Of a DNA stretch of 64,000 bases, positions 27,365 through 37,663 are shown piece after piece. The translations under genes were made by a program, and so were the position numbers. This stretch comes from Andalucia godoyi (Eukaryota > Discoba > Jakobea > Jakobida > Andaluciidae), in NCBI GenBank assembly GCA_009859145.1, contig VRVR01000018.1, positions 5,688-69,687 on the forward strand, in the 5' to 3' direction. The notes under the pieces are model-generated. The model was not told where the DNA came from. It saw only the letters and a program-made list of their open reading frames with translations, and made no database searches. The number at the start of each line of letters is the position of its first letter. Position 1 is the stretch's first letter.

Positions 27365-30300
27365 TTACATGGATTTGATCTTGCCCAAGAGTCCGGCCAT
27401 CGACTTGGACGCTGTCGTCGTGGTGCTACCAGAGTTCAAAACAGCCGACTGGATAGGTGACCCTGAGGCATCTTTTGAAACATCTTTTGAAACGTCTTTT
27501 GAAACGTCTTTTGAAACGTCTTTTGAAAAAACCTCCAAAATACGGCGCTTGACAAGCATCTTCTTCATGACGTCCCGGACTCGGGCAACTTCATCGCTAA
27601 CGCGCTTCTCTTCATCCACAACAAATCTGTACGGATCTTCGGCTTTCTGCGCTTCACTAAGCGGAGCCTGATGAAGACCTCCCATGGAAATACCTTCGTA
27701 GGACCAAATGCGAACTCGGCAGTCATACGAAGACGTCACAACGGCTTGCTGCTCTGGGAGAACAGAAAGCGACCGAATCGAATCATAGTGTGCGCGGAAC
27801 ACGGAAACCTGCTGGACAAGCGAGGCGTCCACTTGCGGCTCCGATGTCAAGTGCAGATAGGACGGGGGAACGTTGGGGGGTCGGGGCCAAGTTGTCGTTT
27901 CCAATTGCAAGGCATCAATGACGCCGGCGAGGCTGAACACACGAACCCAGCCGCGATCGTCGGCAGAAAACAATAGTGCCATTTCCGATGCGGCAGCAAC
28001 ACCGGATTTCTCGTCTTGGATAGACTCCAATGCTCGAGAAAAAGCCCGTGAAGAAGTCGAGCCACCTCTCGTAGACGGCCGACTGGATGCGCGAGAAGAG
28101 GCCCCGATCTTGCACTTGTATTTGCACATGTCAAATCCAAGACACGTCACCGACGCCTCCAAAGGCGCGATGCCGTGTTTTTGTCCTGCTGCAGATCCAG
28201 ACGAGCGCGCCGATAAGGAGGACGCCGGGCGGGTGCGTGCCAGAGGTTTGTCATTGGACCACTGCAACAGCCGTCGATACGCAAACGGATAGGGACGACA
28301 GCAGTACAAGTACAAAAGGCCATTCGCATCCGCCACCACAAAGGCCGGTAGGTGCCCGAGAAAATGAATGGATGCGATTTCACCAGAAAATCCGGTCAAC
28401 TTTTCCTCCAAGCGCGGCTTCTTTTCATCAAATTCCCACACGCACACACACTTGTCCTGGCCCCCTGTGACAAACAACGACGTGTGTTCCGAGAACGCGC
28501 AGCATTTGATATCCCCAACATGTCCAAATGGATTCAAGTCGTACGCCTTGGCTGCAACTGCCGGTACGGGATCGTCGCCGAACCGCGCCAGCCGCTTCGA
28601 AGACCGGCTCCCTGGAGCACTGGTCGCGGGCGTTTGCCTGCTCGGCGTTCCAAATTCGGCTGCCTGACCAGATAAGTCGAGCGAGGCATCCATGCTGACA
28701 CACGAAAAATCCGCATCCGCAGACTGATCAGGAGTAAGGGTTAAGAACGGGGCTGTGCTGCTGCGGAGCCCATCCTCTCCTCCTCCTCCTCCTCCTCCTC
28801 CTCCAAAACCACCACCACCACCTGTTCCAGCATCTGCGGAGAAACGATCATGCGGTCGGTTCATGTCAAGATCATCCGATGCAACTGAAGCTGTTGAGGA
28901 CATTGACGGGTTTCCTCGAGACCCTGGCAAAGAGCCCTGCTGCTGATGCATTCGGACGCCAAGGGTTCGTACCACAAATCCTTCGTTCGGCTCCTCGTCA
29001 TCCAAGATGCGAATGGAGCCGTCCCAACTGGTGGACAACAGATGGCGCCGACGATCGCAATACACCAGCGACGACACTTCAGAACCAGACAGCTCCGTGT
29101 ATTCCTTCACAAATGCCCCGTTTGCCGTGTTAAAGCACTTGCACTCACCAGAATGAGTGCCGAGGAAAAACTTCCGCTTGCGATCATCAAAACACATCGC
29201 CGTAATTTCCGTCGTGGTTAAATTATTAAACATCTGCACGAGATTGCCAGACCGTGCGTCCCATACCCGAACATCTTTGCCCGAAGCGGTGAAAAATGTG
29301 AACGACGATTCATCATACATTGAGGCAATTATCGGCTTGTCGTCGGCGAGGATCGGATCCGCATCCGATTCGTATTCGAGGGCATGCAGGCGCTTGCCAC
29401 CACAAATGATCCGTGATGCAACCTTTTCCACTTTGAAACCCTGCTGACTCTCAAAGAAGCGAGCATCTGATTCCGAGATTGTCTGGAAGCGAGATCCTGC
29501 TATCGCAACGTGCCGGTCTTCGAAAAAGCAAAGCGAAGATATCACATCTGGGCCGTTGGCAGCAGGGGCCACAGATTTGTCTATTCCACTCGTCGACACG
29601 CTCCTGCCGCCCGATCCGCTGCCTCTTCGCCTTGAAATGGACGAGGAGGAACTTGATGACGTCGATGGGGAAACATTGTCAACGCTCAGGGTTTGTACGC
29701 ACTGCAATGTGCGAATGTCCCAAATCTTCACAGTACCCGCACAATCTGCCGTGATAATCTGTGGCGAATTGCTTGGGCAAGCAACTCCGACAAGAGAGGT
29801 GATATGCGGCCTCCGCGGGTCTCGCAACCGAAATGGCGGAGCGTGTGTGTTTGGTATCCACACGAGTGCATCATGCTCGAAACCCGCTGAAACCAGAAAG
29901 TAATACTCCGCGGAAAACGCAAGGGCATGAATCCCTTTCGAATGGCCGATCAGCTCCTCCACCGCCGTTGGTCGAGAAATGTCCCACAAAAGAATTCTGG
30001 AGTCAAGAGAACACGTTGCCAATTGGTCGTCACGGTCAAGATACAGCATATCGGTTATTGCATCGCTGTGTTCGTGGATCGTCGACCGTGATTTGTATAC
30101 ATGCTTGCATCGCAAATAGTCGATATTGCAATCTGCATATCCATGCGGAGCGTCTTCATCCAAGGCATCCGACGACTTCATGTCAATGGTGGATGAATCG
30201 ACGTAACCCTTTGGCCGATACAGGCGAGCATTTGGCGTACCAACCTTTTTGGACGACGGCAGCAAAGACTCGAGCATGGACGTCGTTGCCGTGCTCCCTC

Positions 30301-31687
30301 CAAAACCCGACCCTGTCGGTGCAGCACCAGTAGCATCAGAAGAGAACGTGGACCTCCTGCTTGTGGCCCGTCTATCTCTCCGCTTCTGATTGCTTCTGAG
30401 ATTCCAAAAGGTCGAAATCATCTGGAAAGACTCTTCGCTCCATGCATCCTCGACATTGGTGTTGCCGCTGCTGCTGTGGTTGTTCATATAGTCCCACTCG
30501 TTTGCGGCTGCAATGGCGTTAATTTTCCCGTTGGACGTCGGGCTCGATTTCAAATCATTCGAAGACAGCTCTGCCGATGGATCCCAGGACCTCAGAACAC
30601 CAGTCCTGCTGCCTGTGAACAACACATTGTCCGGCCCATGCCAGAACATGGCTGTTTGTGACTCATCCAGCTGCGGAAGCGCCCTCTTCCATTCAAACGT
30701 CGTCTCATCCCACAACTTGACAGTCAAATCCGCAGAAGACGTCGCAATCAGCCGAAGCTCCGGCAGATGACTCACGCACAACAGAGCTCCTGAATGCTCT
30801 ATTGCATGCACGTGCTCCATGGTGATTGCATTCATGATTTTCGCCTTCCTGTTCTTACCGCAACCGATCACGTAGTCAAGAGTTGGAAACGAGTAGATCT
30901 TGCGAATGGGTTCTTCCAGCAACGCCGACCCACAAACCCACTTGTGTGTGTGGCTTCCCTGGTGCGGAACTCTGCAACTCGCATAATAATCTGGGGTTGC
31001 GCCACCCGAGATGGAGGATGTATTCATAAATGTTTGCATAGGAACATAGGAATATGGCTTGATGACTTCTAGCGAGAAGTGCTGGACCTTTGCGGACTCG
31101 ATAAGAAAGGATGTGAATTCGTCCCACTCCACCGTGCCGTCTCCATTAAAGTCGATTTCCTGGAACAGCTCACACAAGTCTGAAATGATCTGCACTTCTG
31201 TTCGGCCATGTAAGACACTCGATGTCATCCGCAACTGGGAAGCAAGCGCCGGATTCACGTCGCCATTATCATCATCTGCGTCGCCTGCCAATCCAAGTTC
31301 CTGAGGCGCATCTGGATTTGCGGACCGCAGATGCTTCTTGATAATTCGCACAAAATCAGGAAGCGGCAGCGCAGAATCCTCAAACTCGTCAAATTCTTCC
31401 TTGAGCGCTGGAATCTCTCCTGCGTCCAAGTCCATCAAAACTTCCACCGCCAATTTCCGAGCGGTTTCGGAAACAGGCTTCACTTTTTTCCGCGGAGTCG
31501 ATCGATTTCCGTTCTTATCTGCCATTGCTGAAGCGCTGGAATTCTCTGCAGAATGAGCAGCCTGGCGTCGAGACTGGATCGGAGAGTCGCCATCATCATG
31601 CAGCGAAAGTTGTCTTCGAGAACTGGATCGATTCATTCTCATCAGCATGTTCGTATTCGCATTCGCATTCATCCTCGCGAAAGCCAT
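27365..31687 (-). CDS. WD40-repeat protein with EF-hand, cilia-type (WDR49/WDR64-like)
   Basis: 1440 residues from the ATG at 31687. After a disordered N-terminus, an EF-hand pair lies near 100-195, with one good calcium loop (DFNGDGTVEWDE). The rest is at least ten WD40 blades forming two propellers, e.g. AIEHSGALLCVSHLPE, ATSSADLTVKLWDE, HSDAITDMLYLDRDDQLATC, DGSIRILDDEE and HYDSIRSLSVLPEQQAVVTS. EF-hand plus WD40 in this order is typical of WDR49/WDR64-type proteins of motile cilia. A Gly/Pro tract at 28777-28825 and four SKDV units near the C-terminus (12-bp tandem repeat) are low complexity. A run of 15 C bases precedes the ATG. Confidence 0.8.
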   Translation of the reverse strand: MAFARMNANANTNMLMRMNRSSSRRQLSLHDDGDSPIQSRRQAAHSAENSSASAMADKNGNRSTPRKKVKPVSETARKLAVEVLMDLDAGEIPALKEEFDEFEDSALPLPDFVRIIKKHLRSANPDAPQELGLAGDADDDNGDVNPALASQLRMTSSVLHGRTEVQIISDLCELFQEIDFNGDGTVEWDEFTSFLIESAKVQHFSLEVIKPYSYVPMQTFMNTSSISGGATPDYYASCRVPHQGSHTHKWVCGSALLEEPIRKIYSFPTLDYVIGCGKNRKAKIMNAITMEHVHAIEHSGALLCVSHLPELRLIATSSADLTVKLWDETTFEWKRALPQLDESQTAMFWHGPDNVLFTGSRTGVLRSWDPSAELSSNDLKSSPTSNGKINAIAAANEWDYMNNHSSSGNTNVEDAWSEESFQMISTFWNLRSNQKRRDRRATSRRSTFSSDATGAAPTGSGFGGSTATTSMLESLLPSSKKVGTPNARLYRPKGYVDSSTIDMKSSDALDEDAPHGYADCNIDYLRCKHVYKSRSTIHEHSDAITDMLYLDRDDQLATCSLDSRILLWDISRPTAVEELIGHSKGIHALAFSAEYYFLVSAGFEHDALVWIPNTHAPPFRLRDPRRPHITSLVGVACPSNSPQIITADCAGTVKIWDIRTLQCVQTLSVDNVSPSTSSSSSSSISRRRGSGSGGRSVSTSGIDKSVAPAANGPDVISSLCFFEDRHVAIAGSRFQTISESDARFFESQQGFKVEKVASRIICGGKRLHALEYESDADPILADDKPIIASMYDESSFTFFTASGKDVRVWDARSGNLVQMFNNLTTTEITAMCFDDRKRKFFLGTHSGECKCFNTANGAFVKEYTELSGSEVSSLVYCDRRRHLLSTSWDGSIRILDDEEPNEGFVVRTLGVRMHQQQGSLPGSRGNPSMSSTASVASDDLDMNRPHDRFSADAGTGGGGGFGGGGGGGGGEDGLRSSTAPFLTLTPDQSADADFSCVSMDASLDLSGQAAEFGTPSRQTPATSAPGSRSSKRLARFGDDPVPAVAAKAYDLNPFGHVGDIKCCAFSEHTSLFVTGGQDKCVCVWEFDEKKPRLEEKLTGFSGEIASIHFLGHLPAFVVADANGLLYLYCCRPYPFAYRRLLQWSNDKPLARTRPASSLSARSSGSAAGQKHGIAPLEASVTCLGFDMCKYKCKIGASSRASSRPSTRGGSTSSRAFSRALESIQDEKSGVAAASEMALLFSADDRGWVRVFSLAGVIDALQLETTTWPRPPNVPPSYLHLTSEPQVDASLVQQVSVFRAHYDSIRSLSVLPEQQAVVTSSYDCRVRIWSYEGISMGGLHQAPLSEAQKAEDPYRFVVDEEKRVSDEVARVRDVMKKMLVKRRILEVFSKDVSKDVSKDVSKDVSKDASGSPIQSAVLNSGSTTTTASKSMAGLLGKIKSM
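27470..27527 (-). repeat. 12-bp tandem repeat coding for (SKDV)n
   Basis: About five near-identical 12-bp units inside the WD40 gene, in frame, giving Ser-Lys-Asp-Val repeats. Confidence 0.85.
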
Positions 31688-31693
31688 AGACAA

Positions 31694-31708
31694 GGGGGGG
31701 GGGGGGGG
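31694..31708. repeat. Run of 15 G (C on the sense strand)
   Basis: The homopolymer lies six bases upstream of the WD40 gene ATG, so the transcript would have a C15 tract if the leader includes it. Confidence 0.8.
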
Positions 31709-31982
31709 ACGGAAAACAGGTAATCAAAGATCGGGGGAAAAGGAAAAAAAAAAAAAAAAGGAAGAGAAAACTCAGATTATAGATTATATCACTGTAATGC
31801 CGCACGTGTATTATATCACTACTTCGAAGCTAGAAGAAGAAGAAGAAGAAGAAGAAGAAGAAGAAATGAATCGTAATCTTCATAGTCGTGGCAATGGAAA
31901 ATAGTGAAAACACGAGGGAAGCGTCCAAACTGCAGAGCCAAAGAAACGCCACAGATGATGAAATGAAAAACTCTGCTGTAAA

Positions 31983-32171
31983 TCACAGCTGAGGGGGATC
32001 GACGTGATGCTTGGGAGCTGAGACTGGGTTCATCCCTGATGTCGGATGACGCATGGGCGCACAGGGTGGAAAAATTCGGGGAACTTTGTCGGGAAATGTC
32101 GGAGGATATCGGGAAGCATCTCCATTTGCTGCAAACTTGACATTGCTCCTTCGCGCATCAAAAAAGCCCAC
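31983..32171 (-). CDS. Possible small Pro-rich protein, uncertain
   Basis: A 62-codon frame with protein-like composition (SNVKFAANGDASRYPPTFPD, then PRIFPPCAPMRHPTSGMNPV). Its only upstream start is GTG; the first ATG lies two-thirds in. It resembles the style of small ciliary microtubule-inner proteins, but no family was recognised. A missing first exon would be needed for a normal start and no GTATG donor is visible upstream. Confidence 0.25.
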   Translation of the reverse strand: MGFFDARRSNVKFAANGDASRYPPTFPDKVPRIFPPCAPMRHPTSGMNPVSAPKHHVDPPQL

Positions 32172-32354
32172 AACAAAACATTACACTTTTTTCTTTGCTC
32201 GTTTCTTCTTTTCTCGGGTTTTTGTTTTTAGTTAGAGTGTTTTTAATCCAGAACCTCTAATTCACCAAATCTTTTTCCCCCTTCTCCAAAAGACCATAAG
32301 ATCGGTTTCTTTCATTCCGTTTGTTGCTTTTTGTGTCCATTGCCAGTTCCAGAA

Positions 32355-33497
32355 ATGCGAATTGAAGCGGATGTCAAGCTGGATTTCGACAATGTGCTGA
32401 TTCGTCCGAAACGCTCAACTCTAAAGTCGCGTGCAGAGGTTGATCTGTGCAGATCTTTTGTGTTCCGTCACACCGGAACTTCATGGTCCGGTGTGCCCAT
32501 TGCGGCCGCCAATATGGATACAAGTATGAATCCTTGCGATTACCATTTCTCCTTCTCCTTCTCGTTCATCTTCCTCGTCTTTTTCGTGTCGAGCATTCTT
32601 ATCGTGGTTATCGTGTTTTCTATAGCTGGTACGTTTGAAATGGCACAGGCGCTGGCTCTGGAACGAGTTGTGACTTGTGTCCACAAGTACTATGACAAGA
32701 CAGCGTGGACGGAGTTTGCACAGATGGCGCCGGCGGCTCTGCCGTTTGTTGCCGTGTCGACTGGGATTTCAGACGGAGAAATCGAGATGGCTGAGTGGGT
32801 CATCAATGCGTTCCCGTCAGTGGGATTCCTGTGCATTGATGTCGCGAACGGCTATACACAACGTTTCGTCGAAGTGGTTCGGTCTTGCAGGGCCAAGTTT
32901 CCCAATACTCCGATTATTGCTGGAAATGTCGTTACGGGAGAAATGACGGAAGAGCTCATCTTGTCAGGAGCCGACATTGTCAAGATTGGGATTGGCTCCG
33001 GATCTGCATGCACGACCCGCAAGCTGACCGGCGTGGGATACCCGCAGCTGTCAGCAATCATTGAATGCTCGGATGCTGCTCACGGTCTTGGCGGATGGGT
33101 CATGTCAGACGGTGGCTGTACAAAGCCAGGCGATATCGCAAAAGCATTTGCCGGCGGTGCGGATTTTGTCATGCTTGGTGGCATGTTTGCGGGACATGCA
33201 GAGTCCGGCGGAGAGCTTGAGGTCGACGAACATGGGAATCAGACGAAGGTCTTCTACGGAATGTCCTCGGCGACGGCGATGTCCAAGTATGCCGGCGGCG
33301 TTGCAAATTACCGCGCTGCAGAGGGAAAGACCGTTCGAATTCCATTCCGCGGACCTGTCAGTGGAACCATCCAGGACATTCTTGGCGGACTTCGCTCAAC
33401 GTGCACGTACGTCGGAGCTACGAAACTCAAAGAACTTTCGAAGCGAACGACATTCGTCCGTGTTACGCAGCAGCTGAACACTGTTTTCGACGCTTGA
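32355..33497 (+). CDS. GMP reductase, one in-frame intron
   Basis: Exons are 32355-32523 and 32626-33497, 346 residues. The start [20 protein letters not shown] matches the conserved N-terminus of GuaC-type enzymes. The 102-bp intron has donor GTATGA and acceptor CTATAG; its removal restores AANMDTTGTFEMA. The catalytic Cys is near 185 in GSACTTRK, with [10 protein letters not shown] and [11 protein letters not shown] as further IMPDH/GMPR-family marks. The enzyme reduces GMP to IMP with NADPH, linking guanine and adenine pools; adenylosuccinate synthetase in this window uses the same IMP. The intron length is a multiple of three and free of stops, so it hides as a hydrophobic insertion. Confidence 0.93.
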   Translation: MRIEADVKLDFDNVLIRPKRSTLKSRAEVDLCRSFVFRHTGTSWSGVPIAAANMDTSMNPCDYHFSFSFSFIFLVFFVSSILIVVIVFSIAGTFEMAQALALERVVTCVHKYYDKTAWTEFAQMAPAALPFVAVSTGISDGEIEMAEWVINAFPSVGFLCIDVANGYTQRFVEVVRSCRAKFPNTPIIAGNVVTGEMTEELILSGADIVKIGIGSGSACTTRKLTGVGYPQLSAIIECSDAAHGLGGWVMSDGGCTKPGDIAKAFAGGADFVMLGGMFAGHAESGGELEVDEHGNQTKVFYGMSSATAMSKYAGGVANYRAAEGKTVRIPFRGPVSGTIQDILGGLRSTCTYVGATKLKELSKRTTFVRVTQQLNTVFDA

Positions 33498-33661
33498 CAC
33501 AAATGGAGTGTCTTTTCCCTTTGTCAGTAAATTAGACGTGGTGTTGGTTTGTTTTTCTTTTCTTTTCTTTTTTTCTTTTTTTTCTTTTTGCCCCGCTTCC
33601 TTCTTTCTTTCTACATCGACCCCATAAGATCAGCATCATAAAAAGATTTACAAAGACTTAT

Positions 33662-36600
33662 TTAGCCATGCAGTATCGACAGTGCGTGCAGCAATGCGGA
33701 GCGCAATTGCGCAGGTAGAACGTGATCCGACAAGGTACCCGGAGTCAGAACATGCTGCAATGTTTTGACAATCGCCACTTCAAACGGGCCGCCAACCTGC
33801 TTCACGGACTGAATCCATTGATCGGGGCTCTTCAGCCAAGAGGACAGCACCTTTTGAGAAGCGCCCCAGACACTGTCGTCATGATCCTCCAAAGACAGCA
33901 GCAGCGCACGGGAGGATCGAGGACCAAGTTTCTCGAGCCCGACTATGGACGTCAGTCTAACGAGTGGATTTTGGTCCTTCAGCAACGCCTCAACAAGAAG
34001 TAGCTCACCCTGCGGAGCACACTTGCTCAAACACTCCGCAGCTTCAGTCCGAACACCTCGGTCTGCGTCCTTGAGCATGCTATAAAATACCGGTAACAGC
34101 GCCTCCGCCGTTACCAATTCAAAAGCAGCAAATGCTGACAATGCCAATCCATGCTCGCCGCCCACTGTCGGAAGCAACAGCGGAAAGATGCATGTTTGGG
34201 TAGTGATTTGCAGCGTCAGCAGCGCTTCCAACGCAGACTTTCGGACTTGAGGAAGAGCATCACTGATGCAATGCATCACGCGCTCCACAACCAGAGTCAG
34301 CAGCGATGGAGCATGCTCCAGCGTCCACACAAGACGGGGCTCGACTGTTTTTCGGGTGCAAATGTTGAGGGTCCCTCCCAATGCGCAAACTGCGGCGCAC
34401 CGCACGGCAGGGGACTCTTTTGAAGTGGAATAACCCGTGATTCCCATCAGCACATCGAGACCGTGTTTTCCCATGGAGACAATTGCACCGGCAACTTCGC
34501 TTCGGTTGAGAGAACCGTCGCGCAGCACTCGCAGAAGCACTTCGATCACGTGCAGACACTCGCGATCGATGCTTTTCCACAACCGATCATCAAGCCCACT
34601 AGCCTGCTGTCTGAAATAGAAGCGAGGAGACGCAAAGAGGACACCGATCTGGGAGACGGCGCGCAAAGCACTGTGCCGCACCTTGAAAAAGGCATCCGAA
34701 CGAATGATGCCGCACAACATGCGGGTGCTCTCGAGCACGCCCTGCAAATTTCCGGATGCAACCAACAGTCGTGGAATAGCAAGAAGACACTCTTCTCGGA
34801 CTGTTGGGTCGGAATCGCGCTCCGCACTGGACAGCAGATACTTGATCGCCGGGACACCGGACTTTGCATCCAGTCGGCCAAGCCCGCGAGCACTGGCGAT
34901 GCGAACGAGGGACTCCGCGTCGCTGAGACCAGAAATCAAAGCAGCCACAACATCCGTTGTCGGAGCCATGTGAGAAAATACAGAATTTGAACTGACTCCC
35001 GGTGGGCAGATTGACGACTGGGGAGACTGGATAGCGTCGCTTGAAGGCAGCGATAAGAAAGCGGACGACGCCAGCATAACAACAGGGAAATGGTCCCATG
35101 CTGGATCGTTCCAGATCATGTTGCGAATCTCATGCAACAGATCCCGGGAGTCAATCTGTACAACATTCTTCGGGAATGCAATACTCTCCAATGACGGCTG
35201 GATGGGCATTTCGTCAGACAGGCCAAGAAGACCAGAGGGATCGACGACGGACGGCGCAAGAACTTCAAATAGATCCGGAAGAGCGTCTGCCTCTCCGCTC
35301 GGATATCGCAGAAGTTGCGAGATGCGGGGGGCACTGCCGTCTAAAGCCGATGCACCCATCGTCTGGAACTGCATGTGTCGCACGCGGCTGTGATGATCGA
35401 TGCCGACACGTGTGACTCCAAACGGGAGTTGTTTGGCTTGAAAGGCACTCGAAGGGATGAAAATCCTAGGAAATGACAAAGCATGGGCACAGGCGGCGCG
35501 CGTGCGGTGCGACTTGTGACCTGTCGCCCAGTCAATGAGCCACTTTTCCGCAGGGCCATCGCCACAAACACGAAGAACATGCGCAAGGATGTTACGATCT
35601 TGTGTCTGCATATTCTGGCCAGGACCCTCAAAAAAGGATGCAACGTCCTTTGAATAGTCACGAAACCGGTCCATGAAGTACGGAATTACACGAGTGACTA
35701 CCTCAAACAACAAGGGTTCATGGACGAGGTCGTGGACGATGCGAGGAAGAACAATCTTGTCGATTGCCACAGGATGATTCGCTAGCAGCTGCAAAATAGC
35801 ATCCGCGAACGGATTCTTCGCAAGGAATTCGTATAAGACATGGACTCCCAGTTTTCCTAGTCGGAACAAGGAATACGTCGCAAAAGGCGCCACAAAATTC
35901 GCGATTGTGTTGGCAGCATCCAAAGAGTCTTGGAGAATTCGCAAGACCGTCGGGACAAAGATGCCCATCACTTCTTCAGGAGACAAGATAGACTTCCACA
36001 CAGGGCCCAGTATGTTACAACAATCAAAGATCAGGGCGATGCAGTATGCGTCTTGATGAATATAGATGTCAAACAACTCGGAGATGCCACGCAAGATTGT
36101 CGAATACGTCTTTTGTGAATAGCAAGCAATTCCACGAGCATGTGCTGCATGCATCGTTCGCAACAGACCCTCCGCGGCTCCAAGTCGGACATCATGTCTC
36201 TTGTGTCGCAAGTAGTCCAAGAAAAAGATGGCTTGCTCGTCCCGAGAAGCGAGCGGCAGTTCAGGAGGAGGCGGAATGACATCAAGATTCGAAACAAAGG
36301 CATCCAACTTCGGGGGAGGCGGAAATTCAGCTGCCGTCATCGTTTGGGTCGGCCTCGAAAACGGTGCTTTTCGTACGGAAGACTCCAAATCGCGGAAAAT
36401 ATCATCCACAAGATGAGCTGAATCCACGAGTCTTGTGGAAGCGTCGAGACTGGAGCGATCCAAAGATGCATCAGACGGTGGCGGCGGCGATCCTCGCTTG
36501 ACAGGGCTTGCATTTTTGTCGGGACTCAACTTCTTGCTTGGGCTCGACTTCTTGTTTGGAGAAGGCGATCCTGATTTCAGCACAGTCCCCAAGGCGACTC

Positions 36601-37276
36601 TGGAGCTGCCCGCATCCGCATGCTTCTTCACGATCGAGTTCAAGGACTGCGAAATGCGAATTGGGCTTGAGAGTGTTGCGTCGAGCATGCTTTGATTATT
36701 GCTATCTACATCCTGAGAGCCCAACTGCTGATCCGCATTCGTCATTGGGGTCTCCATAAGCGGAAGCTCGTCCGGGTTTCTTGTTCCGTATGACAATTGG
36801 GAGTGGCTTTTTTGCGCAGATGAAGCCTGTCTGGACAGCACGGTTTTTTCGTAGAAGCTGGCTATCTTAGCATCTGCATTCGAAGATGCGGATCTTTCGA
36901 CGTGCATAGCCTTTTCCACGATCGCTTCCGACGATGAAGATGGCGACGAACGAACTGCCAACAGCTGCTCTGCAGGAGTCAGCTTTCTCTGCAACGACAA
37001 CGACACAGACGCGGACGCGGACGAAGACGAAGACGAGTGGTGCTGATGATCAAGATGGCTTATCCTCAGATTCTCGTCATTTGCCGCAGCCGCCGCAGTT
37101 GGAATTGACGATAACGGCTTATTCTTCACGTTCAGATGTGGGAATTCTTCAAGAATGCTGCGAGACGTCGAGTTGGACACATCCGATGGGAGCGGAGTTC
37201 CCACAGAAAACCGCTCATACAAGGCCTGTGCATCGTGCTCCAGCTGCTCCAAAAAGTCCAATGTAAACTGCGACAT
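33662..37276 (-). CDS. HEAT-repeat protein
   Basis: 1204 residues. The N-terminal 330 residues are disordered and Ser/Lys/Pro-rich, with degenerate SPxKK-like repeats at about 225-260 (SPNKKSSPSKKLSPDK). From about 350 on the protein is a solenoid of HEAT repeats, e.g. LIS GLSDAESLVRIASARGL, then KDADRGVRTEAAECLSKCAP and KDQNPLVRLTSIVGLEKLGP. Such solenoids are protein-binding scaffolds. The pattern recalls HEATR4 and related ciliary proteins, which would fit a flagellate, but this is a weak assignment. It is tail to tail with GMP reductase. Confidence 0.75.
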   Translation of the reverse strand: MSQFTLDFLEQLEHDAQALYERFSVGTPLPSDVSNSTSRSILEEFPHLNVKNKPLSSIPTAAAAANDENLRISHLDHQHHSSSSSSASASVSLSLQRKLTPAEQLLAVRSSPSSSSEAIVEKAMHVERSASSNADAKIASFYEKTVLSRQASSAQKSHSQLSYGTRNPDELPLMETPMTNADQQLGSQDVDSNNQSMLDATLSSPIRISQSLNSIVKKHADAGSSRVALGTVLKSGSPSPNKKSSPSKKLSPDKNASPVKRGSPPPPSDASLDRSSLDASTRLVDSAHLVDDIFRDLESSVRKAPFSRPTQTMTAAEFPPPPKLDAFVSNLDVIPPPPELPLASRDEQAIFFLDYLRHKRHDVRLGAAEGLLRTMHAAHARGIACYSQKTYSTILRGISELFDIYIHQDAYCIALIFDCCNILGPVWKSILSPEEVMGIFVPTVLRILQDSLDAANTIANFVAPFATYSLFRLGKLGVHVLYEFLAKNPFADAILQLLANHPVAIDKIVLPRIVHDLVHEPLLFEVVTRVIPYFMDRFRDYSKDVASFFEGPGQNMQTQDRNILAHVLRVCGDGPAEKWLIDWATGHKSHRTRAACAHALSFPRIFIPSSAFQAKQLPFGVTRVGIDHHSRVRHMQFQTMGASALDGSAPRISQLLRYPSGEADALPDLFEVLAPSVVDPSGLLGLSDEMPIQPSLESIAFPKNVVQIDSRDLLHEIRNMIWNDPAWDHFPVVMLASSAFLSLPSSDAIQSPQSSICPPGVSSNSVFSHMAPTTDVVAALISGLSDAESLVRIASARGLGRLDAKSGVPAIKYLLSSAERDSDPTVREECLLAIPRLLVASGNLQGVLESTRMLCGIIRSDAFFKVRHSALRAVSQIGVLFASPRFYFRQQASGLDDRLWKSIDRECLHVIEVLLRVLRDGSLNRSEVAGAIVSMGKHGLDVLMGITGYSTSKESPAVRCAAVCALGGTLNICTRKTVEPRLVWTLEHAPSLLTLVVERVMHCISDALPQVRKSALEALLTLQITTQTCIFPLLLPTVGGEHGLALSAFAAFELVTAEALLPVFYSMLKDADRGVRTEAAECLSKCAPQGELLLVEALLKDQNPLVRLTSIVGLEKLGPRSSRALLLSLEDHDDSVWGASQKVLSSWLKSPDQWIQSVKQVGGPFEVAIVKTLQHVLTPGTLSDHVLPAQLRSALLHALSILHG

Positions 37277-37663
37277 TTCTGCTCTGCTTGTGCTGTCCTA
37301 ATTCACGAAACGACACGACACGGCACGGATCTGAGCGGAAATCGAGAGTTTTTTTAAACACCAGTATAGTATTTTTAATTATTGTATGTAAAAGAATTAA
37401 ACACAGTCACTGCTGCTTCATTGAAACGAGATTGTGCTGCAGCAGCCCGGGGAATTGCCGAAACCAAGCAACGCCTAGTGCTTGAGACTTTGAGACTTGA
37501 GGCTTCATGTTGCATGATCCAGCACTTTAATTTCGTTCTAGCCAGATGGGGAAAAACAACGCCTCTAGGTTATCGTTTCCAAGCATTTTTGTCAGAGACG
37601 ATGAAAACAGGGGAAGGAAAAAAAAAACATGATGGGAACAGCTCAATCGTTGTCAACGGTGTT
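37277..37663. other. Intergenic, nothing recognised
   Basis: AT-rich sequence between two minus-strand genes, with no supported frame. It should hold the HEAT gene promoter. Confidence 0.3.

Larger units (their letters stand above)
31688..32354. promoter_or_regulatory. Divergent region between WD40 gene and GMP reductase
   Basis: It holds the C/G homopolymer, an A17 run, a (GAA)n tract at 31836-31866 and the protein-like minus-strand frame at 31983-32171, then a T-rich leader before GMP reductase. Confidence 0.35.

Noticed and set aside
32524-32625. A hydrophobic insertion domain within GMP reductase
   Set aside because: It has exact GT-AG borders and its removal restores the conserved MDTTGTFEMA text, so it is an intron.
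33535-33615. Pyrimidine-rich tract after GMP reductase as a structured element
   Set aside because: Simple T/C-rich sequence with no pairing; ordinary for the gaps of this genome.
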